Origin: Bacteroidia bacterium
GTDB taxonomy: Bacteria > Bacteroidota > Bacteroidia > Chitinophagales > Saprospiraceae
Assembly: GCA_030430845.1 (NCBI GenBank)
Contig: JAUIKE010000030.1
Span: 1 to 60,801 of the forward strand
Reading direction: 5' to 3'
DNA length: 60,801 bases
The notes under the pieces are model-generated. The model worked only from the letters and a program-made list of their open reading frames with translations. It made no database searches and was not told the DNA's origin. Below, piece after piece: positions 17,501-23,459 of the stretch (position 1 is its first letter; each line of letters starts with the position of its first letter). The translations under genes were made by a program, and so were the position numbers.

Positions 17501-19425
17501 GCCAAAATATTTTCATAGAAATATATAACCAGGTAAAAAAGCCCGATCAGGCTACCGGCAATGGTGGCTACAAACAAGAAATTGGTCAGTTCACTCTTGT
17601 TGACACCCAGTGGCATCCATATACCAGACAGCAGCCAGGCCACTAAGGCGGCATAAAAAATATTGCTAAGCAGGCTGAAAGTTTTGGCATTTCTTGTACG
17701 GCTAAATTGCTGGAGGGCTTGATGAATGATCCCAAATAGCCCCACCATAGCTAGTACACTACCCAGAAAAGTGTGATAAAAAACAGCTATGAGGATACCA
17801 GCCAAAAATACCAGTCCATTTCCTGCATAGGACCACCTCCTTTTTTCGGTCTTTAGGGAAAAAATGGAGTGTGCCAGAGGGGGTAGAATCGTAACAGCCA
17901 CAACGATGGAGGCAATTAGTGCAAAGGTTTTAGTGTAAGCCAATGGTCTGAAGAGTTTCCCCTCGGCTGCTTCCATTGCAAATACCGGAAGGAAACTGAT
18001 GACGGTAGTCGCCACGGCAGTAATGACGGCCGAGGCTACTTCAACGGTCGCTTCATAAATAGTGGTAAGCAGATTTTCTCCCGGTGGGGCTTCTTCCATT
18101 CTTTTAACCATGCTTTCCGTTAACACTATGCCCATATCCACCATCGTTCCAATGGCAATGGCAATGCCTGATAAGGCCACAATGTTAGCATCCACACCGA
18201 AGTAACGCATGGCAATGAAGCACATCAGGACGGCTACCGGCAAGCTGGCTGATACCAGTAGCGAGGAGCGGAGATTGAACAACATCAGAATGACCACAAT
18301 AACGGTGATGAGTATTTCCAGGCTCAAGGCTTCCTGAAGGGTGCCGATGGTTTCGTTGATTAATTGGGTGCGATCATAAAAAGGAATGATTTGGACTTGT
18401 GAGACGGTGCCGTCCGCTAGCGTTTTAGAGGGCAGGCCCGGATCTATTTCCTGTATCTTTTCCTTGACGTTTTGAATGACCTCTAATGGGTTCGCTCCAT
18501 ATCGGGCAACCACCACACCGCCGACCGCTTCTGCGCCGGATTTGTCGAGCACACCTCTTCTGCTTGCCGGGCCTATATTTACTTTGGCCAGATCACCTAT
18601 GCGGATGGGGACATTATTATTGACCTTGATCACACTTTGCTCAATGTCCTCGATGTTTTGAATGTATCCCAGGCCTCGTACGAAATACTCGGCCATATTA
18701 ATCTCAATAGTCTGAGCCCCAATATCAATATTACTTTTTTTGATGGCGTTCATGACCTGTTCAAGGGTGACATCATAAGCTTTCATGGCTTCCGGCTGTA
18801 CATCTACCTGGTATTCTTTCACGAAACCACCGATGGAAGCGACTTCCGAAACCCCTTCTGCCGTGGACAGACCATAACGAACATAAAAATCCTGAATGCT
18901 TCGCAGCTCATGCAGATCCCAGCCTCCTGAAGGTTTTCCCTCTTTATCTCGGCCTTCCAGTGTATACCAGAAGATCTGCCCTAGGGCAGTAGCATCCGGG
19001 CCCAGGGTGGGTTGAACGTCTTCAGGCAGCGTATTAGCCGGCAAAGCATTTAGTTTTTCTAAAATGCGGCTTCGACTCCAATAAAAATCTATGTTTTCTT
19101 CAAATATTATGTAGATACTCGAGAAGCCGAACATGGAGTTGGAGCGAATACTTTTTACACCCGGAACGCCTAGCAAGGCGGTCGTCAGGGGATAGGTGAT
19201 CTGGTCCTCCACATCCTGAGGGGAACGTCCCATCCATTTGGTAAAAACGATCTGCTGGTTTTCGCCAATGTCAGGGATTGCGTCCACCGCCACTGGATCG
19301 CGGGGAAGCCAGTCGATGCCGAAATCGAATGGAGCGGTGGCCAAGCCCCATCCTATAAAACCAATCAGCAGGAGCCAGGCGACTAATTTATTTTCCAGAA
19401 AAAACCGGATATATCTTGATAGCAT
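14512..19425 (-). CDS. cusA: CusA-type heavy-metal RND pump fused to a TolC-like outer-membrane factor
   Basis: Proton-driven Cu(I)/Ag(I) efflux pump, 1637 residues. Residues 1-1225 form the RND pump (CusA/CzcA family): start MLSRYIRFFLENKLVAW, porter motifs such as FGFSSIYIIFEE, IAIAIGTMVDMGIVL in TM4, Met-rich MLQTGMRAPMGIKVRG and AVGGMTMTTT near the metal path, and GIATDDGVLVATFL in TM10. About 130 extra residues with some four hydrophobic segments (roughly 525-655) are inserted before the usual TM7. Residues 1230-1637 are a TolC/OEP-type outer-membrane factor preceded by a signal-like helix (ALITIGLLILGGTSSLHAQS). The fusion of pump and outer-membrane channel recurs in Bacteroidota and implies an uncleaved tether. 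It heads the efflux operon after the HYC protein. Confidence 0.93.
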   Translation of the reverse strand: MLSRYIRFFLENKLVAWLLLIGFIGWGLATAPFDFGIDWLPRDPVAVDAIPDIGENQQIVFTKWMGRSPQDVEDQITYPLTTALLGVPGVKSIRSNSMFGFSSIYIIFEENIDFYWSRSRILEKLNALPANTLPEDVQPTLGPDATALGQIFWYTLEGRDKEGKPSGGWDLHELRSIQDFYVRYGLSTAEGVSEVASIGGFVKEYQVDVQPEAMKAYDVTLEQVMNAIKKSNIDIGAQTIEINMAEYFVRGLGYIQNIEDIEQSVIKVNNNVPIRIGDLAKVNIGPASRRGVLDKSGAEAVGGVVVARYGANPLEVIQNVKEKIQEIDPGLPSKTLADGTVSQVQIIPFYDRTQLINETIGTLQEALSLEILITVIVVILMLFNLRSSLLVSASLPVAVLMCFIAMRYFGVDANIVALSGIAIAIGTMVDMGIVLTESMVKRMEEAPPGENLLTTIYEATVEVASAVITAVATTVISFLPVFAMEAAEGKLFRPLAYTKTFALIASIVVAVTILPPLAHSIFSLKTEKRRWSYAGNGLVFLAGILIAVFYHTFLGSVLAMVGLFGIIHQALQQFSRTRNAKTFSLLSNIFYAALVAWLLSGIWMPLGVNKSELTNFLFVATIAGSLIGLFYLVIYFYENILAFLLRVKILFMLLVGFIVYQGLLVYQQTGEEFMPALDEGSFLLMPTSMPHSGMQENIKNLRLLDMAVTAIPEVETVVGKAGRVNSALDPAPMSMYENVILYKSEYKTDENGHRIRYKYEDGDYLLDDSGELIPDKNGRYFRQWRDHIQSPDDIWNEIVQVTRLPGVTSAPKLQPIETRLVMLQTGMRAPMGIKVRGSDLKTIENFGIELEKHLKEVEGVKEAAVFADRIVGKPYLLLDIDREAISRHGLSIEKVQQYIQAAVGGMTMTTTVEGRERYAVRIRYPRELRSDPDLLKRIYIPSMRGEQVPLQELVTIRYEAGAQSIKSEDGFLVGYVLFDREGEYSEVEVVNNAQAYLEDQIDNGLLEVPAGLSYRFAGNYEQQLRASKRLSVVVPIALMIIFLILYFQFRSVPISLMVFTGVFIAFAGGFIMIGLYNTDWFLNFDFFGTNMRDLFQVQNINLSVAVWVGFLALFGIATDDGVLVATFLKDSFARNEPTTVPEIRQAVIEGGLRRVRPAMMTTATTILALLPILTSTGRGADIMIPMAIPSFGGMTLQIITMFTVPVLFSLWQEWRHRLKRWGGNQTARKALITIGLLILGGTSSLHAQSLDSLMRQVMDNNPALKAVRSEYLASLERAPQVSQLSDPEIGFGLFPLPVETRLGAQQFRLGATQMFPWFGTLEKKADLEQAKASAQFERIASQALELSFNLKTAYLQLYQLRQSRDIIQENLVILESLMRLALAKVESGQATTADVLQVQLKMQALQQELEILRTEERSPTAVLNQLRNAPPNTPIEIGDDLVFTELPFNKDTLAAKLQEDHPMIRMFKLQQEVARQAKELNYLSAKPSFGVGLDYIAVKQRTDAFPTNNGRDILQLRGSIKIPLFKKQYEAKDREEDLKIQALDYQQESLLSSFLSAIEQAYAKHETARLQIDLYEQQMVLTQSAIDILEAQYSSQGQNIEDLLRLEQDLIDYKLKGLKAIVQSHLARVSIERFFTL

Positions 19426-19542
19426 ACTTCATTTTTAACTTAAAACTGATGGTACTTCAAGACTAATTTGAAGTACGTTAAATTCAGCCTTAGCTACAGG
19501 TGAATATACCCGAGCCAGGAATCATAAGTCAAAAATGGAGAT

Positions 19543-19971
19543 CTAACAACGAAAGGTCTGTAAACTAAGGGGCAAGTCACAGACAATCAGCGGTGGTTTG
19601 TAGTTGAGGTAATGAACGCTTTGTCTTTCAATAGTGGGAAGCGGCATATTGGCCGAAAACAAAGCAACCGATAATAAAACGAGTTGTGACTCAAGGTCGA
19701 GAGAAAAATTAGAGACGAGCTGGTCGATATCCGATTTTACATAATCGGTTGTGTCATCACAGCATCCTTTTGATTCATTTGAACCCGGCACTTCCATCTG
19801 GCCATGCATCGGACAACTTCTCATTGTCTTTTGAGCATGGCAGGGTTCTGCCTGGGAAAATATCGCTACACTCTTCAGTTCGTTCTGACAGAAGTGCTTG
19901 TTCAGCACAAAACCTGTAGAACTGAAAAACACCATTAAGGCAAGAATGATATGTGTAGTTCTTTGAATCAC
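19543..19971 (-). CDS. HYC_CC_PP family protein, copper-island leader gene
   Basis: Small exported protein of a Bacteroidota family named after conserved HYC, CC and PP motifs; here HFC (about residue 24), CCDD and NYKPPL. Role unknown, but members commonly sit next to metal efflux genes, and the many Cys/Met/His residues (SCPMHGQM, CHAQ) suggest metal binding. I chose the GTG at 19971, giving 142 residues with a proper signal peptide (VIQRTTHIILALMVFFSSTG); a frame start at 20097 would overlap the neighbouring gene. A -7-type box TATGTTTG lies on the minus strand at 19995-19988, about 16 bases upstream of this GTG, supporting the start. 117 bases separate it from CusA. Confidence 0.75.
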   Translation of the reverse strand: MIQRTTHIILALMVFFSSTGFVLNKHFCQNELKSVAIFSQAEPCHAQKTMRSCPMHGQMEVPGSNESKGCCDDTTDYVKSDIDQLVSNFSLDLESQLVLLSVALFSANMPLPTIERQSVHYLNYKPPLIVCDLPLSLQTFRC

Positions 19972-19987
19972 AAATAAATCATTTTTA

Positions 19988-19995
19988 CAAACATA
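19988..19995 (-). promoter_or_regulatory. Bacteroidota -7 promoter box for the copper island
   Basis: Minus-strand TATGTTTG matches the Bacteroidota TAnnTTTG element and lies 16 bases before the GTG start of the HYC_CC_PP gene. A clear -33 TTG at the usual 19-21-base distance is not seen, so the call is tentative. Confidence 0.4.
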
Positions 19996-20087
19996 CAATA
20001 TATTCGCCAAAAATGTTTTACAGGGTTTTGGTAAAGGTTTACAAAATATTGACCATACGGCCCGTCTGGGCGCAGTGACACTAATGC

Positions 20088-22643
20088 CTAATTGCAAAAT
20101 AAATATTGTAGTTCAAGTGACAATAAGTTTTCGTTATTCCTGGCCTCAAAGACATAAGTCCTACCCGCTTGCAGATCCACATAATTTTGATGAAAACGGA
20201 TGTCCTTTTTTTCCGAAAATAAATAGAAGCCTTTTACGAACGTATTGGTTTCTACCAGGACCTTATTTCCTTCTGTTTTTAAGGAGATCTTTGGCTTTTT
20301 AAGCCTCATAGATCGGGGTACGACGAACTGGTGTAAGGTTTGAGCCAGTATTTTATCCTCCTCCAATACACTTATTTCCAGATAGGCAGCTTTTCGATGA
20401 CTGCCTTTGATTAGGTTTTTCCAATTAAGATCAACAAAGGTTCCGGCGCTATTGGCGGGAAGGGATAAGGGATATTCACGGCTGGCTACTTTTTTCCCAT
20501 TAAGACGATAAGCATCTATTTTGAGTAAAATGTCCCGGTCATTGAGTTCATCGGTAACGACTCTGACGCGCAGACTTTCGTGATCCTGATCTGGGACGAT
20601 CAGCATATCAGCATACAATTCCTTCAGATCATAATGCAAGGCCTTCCAGCGGCCGAAATAGTCGATGCTCGACCAGGAGGGGCCCGGCCAGCAGTCGTTG
20701 AGCTGCCAGTACAGGGTACCCATACAATGCCCTTTCCGAGCCCGATGTGCTTGAATAGCCGTACGTATGCCGATCTGTTGAGTGAGCTGACTTTTGTAAA
20801 CGAAATCCTGGAAATTTTTGGGTTTTTTGAAATGAGCCCGCGTATGACTGGCGATCATGCCGTTACCGATATAGCTTTTCTGATGGTTTTTCATAACCTC
20901 AGAGCGCAGATGCTGGTCTTCTTCAGCAGAAAAAGCCTGAATGGTTTTCCAATCCGGGAAAGACTGGAAGCCGTATTCAGTTACGAATCGACCCACATAG
21001 ATTTTGTAATCCGAAAAGGGCTGACGGCCATGCCAGACGCCCCAGAAGTGCATGGTGGAGTTGTCGAAGTTTTTTAATTTTCCCCAATTGCTCAAAGGAG
21101 AGGTGGTAGTAAACGGACGATGTGGATCGGCTTCCTTTAAAATATCGGGAATGGCCTGATGGAAGATCTTTTGGTAATCCCCCCACATTTTTTCCTGGTT
21201 CTTTTTGGAGATCAGGTACTGAAGCTGCCAACCCCAATTGTGCCAGGCGACGTCCACTTCATTGTTGCCACACCAAATGGCGATGGATGGGTGGTTGCGG
21301 AGGCGTCGGACATTCTCTTGTATTTCGGCTTTTATATTGGACAAGAATGGTTCGTCGGCCGGGTACATGCTACAGGCGAACATAAAGTCCTGCCAGATTA
21401 GGAGACCCAATTCATCACATCTTTGGTAGAAATAATCTTCCTCATAAATACCTCCTCCCCATACCCGGATCATATTCATATTCACAGTCTGAGCATCTCG
21501 GAGTAAGCGGTCAATATCCGCTTTGGTTCTTCGAGGCAGCAAGGCATCGGATGGAATGTAATTGGCGCCTTTCATGAAAACAGGATGGCCATTGACCTTA
21601 AAATAAAAGGCCTCGCCGATGCTGTCCTTTTCCTGAACCAACTCGATGTTTCTCAAGCCATAGGCTAGCTTTTGGGTGTCGATCAAAGTATCTTCCTTCC
21701 AGATCTCGGCCTGCCAGTTGTAAAGGTGTGGTTCTCCAAGGTTGTGCGGCCACCAGAGTTCCGGGTCATCAAGCGTCCATTGCAGGGAGGTGGAGAGTGG
21801 TTCAACGGCTCTTTTTTCTGCTACAACTTCGTCGGCATCAAGGTCGCGTATTTTTAGGATAAAATCGTGTTGGTCCGCCTGATCAAAGCTTATAGAAGCT
21901 TTTAGTTCGGCCTTTTCTTCTGAAAGTGTTTGTTGATAGACCTGAAAGTCAGTGATTTTTGCCTGATCCCACTCCAACAAGTAAACCGGCCGCCAAATGC
22001 CGCAGCTGACCATTCTGGGCCCCCAGTCCCATCCGAAATGGTAGGGAGCTTTGCGGGTGTAGACGCTGACTTTATCCTTGCCCGCATCATTACCGGCTGT
22101 TTTGTGGTAGGGAGGCCCTGATAATTTTTCTTGATTGACCTTGAGTGGGGATTTGAAAAGGATGTGCAGTTGATTGTTTTTTGCTTTCAACAGATTCTTA
22201 ACATCGATGCGCCACTGCCGGAACATATTATCGGCTGAAAGAATAGACTGGCCGTTCAGGCTGACTTCTGCGTAGGTATCCAGGCCTTCAAAAACCAGCT
22301 CATAATTTTTGGAAGTATCCAAGTCCTCCAGGTCAAAAGGTGTTTGGTATTCCCAGTTTTCGTTTTCGATCCACTGGACTTTTTCTTCATTGATCCCGAA
22401 GTAAGGATCAGGAATTTCTTCCTGTCTAAGGAGGTCAAGATGTACGACACCCGGTACTTCGGCCTGAAAGCTTTTTTCGGAGCCGGATTGGGTGAAGGTC
22501 CAGTTGTCGTGCAGGAGGATTTGGCGTTGGGCTAACATAGAATACGGTAATATTAGAAAGAGTGTGGAAAAAGACATGACATGTCTTAGACATGTCATGT
22601 CTTTTAGAATTGACTGTTTGACCTGATTATCAGTGTTTTTCAT
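20088..22643 (-). CDS. Glycoside hydrolase family 2 beta-mannosidase
   Basis: Exo-beta-mannosidase removing terminal beta-linked mannose, as at the core of N-glycans or from mannans. About 851 residues from ATG 22643; ATGs at 22598 and 22577 are alternatives because the signal peptide core (SFSTLFLILPYSMLAQ) begins after 22577. Domains: N-terminal jelly-roll sugar-binding domain (DNWTFTQSG ... VPGVVHLDLL), immunoglobulin-like domain, and TIM barrel with acid/base Glu in WCGNNEVDVAW and nucleophile Glu in VTEYGFQSFPDW, both diagnostic for GH2 mannosidases (HFGWDWGPR also fits). The start region lies in a perfect palindrome (22569-22605), so repeat DNA encodes part of the N-terminus. It follows GH92 and CutC on the same strand. 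Confidence 0.9.
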   Translation of the reverse strand: MKNTDNQVKQSILKDMTCLRHVMSFSTLFLILPYSMLAQRQILLHDNWTFTQSGSEKSFQAEVPGVVHLDLLRQEEIPDPYFGINEEKVQWIENENWEYQTPFDLEDLDTSKNYELVFEGLDTYAEVSLNGQSILSADNMFRQWRIDVKNLLKAKNNQLHILFKSPLKVNQEKLSGPPYHKTAGNDAGKDKVSVYTRKAPYHFGWDWGPRMVSCGIWRPVYLLEWDQAKITDFQVYQQTLSEEKAELKASISFDQADQHDFILKIRDLDADEVVAEKRAVEPLSTSLQWTLDDPELWWPHNLGEPHLYNWQAEIWKEDTLIDTQKLAYGLRNIELVQEKDSIGEAFYFKVNGHPVFMKGANYIPSDALLPRRTKADIDRLLRDAQTVNMNMIRVWGGGIYEEDYFYQRCDELGLLIWQDFMFACSMYPADEPFLSNIKAEIQENVRRLRNHPSIAIWCGNNEVDVAWHNWGWQLQYLISKKNQEKMWGDYQKIFHQAIPDILKEADPHRPFTTTSPLSNWGKLKNFDNSTMHFWGVWHGRQPFSDYKIYVGRFVTEYGFQSFPDWKTIQAFSAEEDQHLRSEVMKNHQKSYIGNGMIASHTRAHFKKPKNFQDFVYKSQLTQQIGIRTAIQAHRARKGHCMGTLYWQLNDCWPGPSWSSIDYFGRWKALHYDLKELYADMLIVPDQDHESLRVRVVTDELNDRDILLKIDAYRLNGKKVASREYPLSLPANSAGTFVDLNWKNLIKGSHRKAAYLEISVLEEDKILAQTLHQFVVPRSMRLKKPKISLKTEGNKVLVETNTFVKGFYLFSEKKDIRFHQNYVDLQAGRTYVFEARNNENLLSLELQYLFCN
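22569..22605. repeat. Perfect 18-bp-arm palindrome at the beta-mannosidase start
   Basis: AAAAGACATGACATGTCT (22569-22586), one T, then its exact inverse (22588-22605). Each arm holds a 15-mer AGACATG[A/T]CATGTCT that is itself nearly palindromic. It overlaps two candidate ATG codons of the beta-mannosidase. Confidence 0.85.
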
Positions 22644-22665
22644 AAAAATTATGTTTTGTAATTTT

Positions 22666-22695
22666 ATACATGTCATGTCTAGACATGACATGTAT
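22666..22695. repeat. Perfect 15-bp-arm palindrome between cutC and beta-mannosidase genes
   Basis: ATACATGTCATGTCT (22666-22680) is followed directly by its exact inverse (22681-22695). It is made of the same AGACATG[A/T]CATGTCT unit as the palindrome at 22569-22605, and ends 2 bases from the cutC stop codon. Four units within 130 bases could be operator sites or a REP-like repeat. Confidence 0.85.
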
Positions 22696-22697
22696 GA

Positions 22698-23450
22698 TTA
22701 CCTCCCATGCACCTTCTCACTCAACCCCTTAATCAATTCCGGTACAGCTTCCTTCCATTCAAACTCTTTAGCCAGCGCTTCTTCTCCCATGGGCGCATCC
22801 CCACGCCTTTTCATTCTGGAATGGACGGAGCCCAAAACAGCCGCATGGAATTCTTTTAACTGCCGGATCTTTAGCAAGGGGTCTATATTTTCAGGGAGGA
22901 GGTTCCCACAAGCCATAATCTGGAGTCCGTTCGGGGCCTTGTGAGCCAGTTTATCCAATAATTCAATCCCATTGATCGCGTTGGGCTTCTGCCCGGAAGT
23001 TAGGATCCTTTGGACACCAACGGCCGCTAGATTTTTAAGTTCACTAATTGGATCGACACAGCGGTCAAAAGCCCGGTGGCAGGTAAAGGGGAGGGGATTG
23101 GAGGCTTGTACCAGCGCCTCCATTCTGGGTAGATCAAAGGTGGCATCTTCCTTCAATGCACCTGACACAATTCCATCCGCTCCAAAAAACTTGGCCATTT
23201 CTATGTCTTTTAACATCAGCTCAAACTCCAGGTCGGTATAAAGAAAGTCTGATTTGCGAGGCCTGATCAGCACGAATACCGGAATTTTCAAATACTCCTT
23301 AGCTAGCTTTATCTTCCCGGCACTGGGTGTGATGCCGCCTTGAAAGAGGTTGTCGCATAATTCAATGCGATCAGCTCCATTAGCTTGCGCATTAATGGCA
23401 GACTGGATACTGTCTACACAGATTTCCAAAATTCTTTTTGAAGCGTTCAT
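22698..23450 (-). CDS. cutC: CutC family protein
   Basis: TIM-barrel protein of 250 residues, full length for CutC (about 248). Recognised from LEICVDSIQSAINAQANGADRIELC near the N-terminus, GGITPSAG, PVFVLIRPR, GADGIVSGAL, TCHRAFD and RILTSGQ. CutC was named for copper homeostasis in E. coli, but that role has been disputed and the catalytic activity is unclear. Its gene is 9 bases after the GH92 stop and 54 before the beta-mannosidase start, i.e. in a glycan operon rather than in the copper island 2.7 kb downstream, which fits a sugar-related role better. That reading is inference. Confidence 0.9.
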   Translation of the reverse strand: MNASKRILEICVDSIQSAINAQANGADRIELCDNLFQGGITPSAGKIKLAKEYLKIPVFVLIRPRKSDFLYTDLEFELMLKDIEMAKFFGADGIVSGALKEDATFDLPRMEALVQASNPLPFTCHRAFDRCVDPISELKNLAAVGVQRILTSGQKPNAINGIELLDKLAHKAPNGLQIMACGNLLPENIDPLLKIRQLKEFHAAVLGSVHSRMKRRGDAPMGEEALAKEFEWKEAVPELIKGLSEKVHGR

Positions 23451-23459
23451 GTTCTAGTA

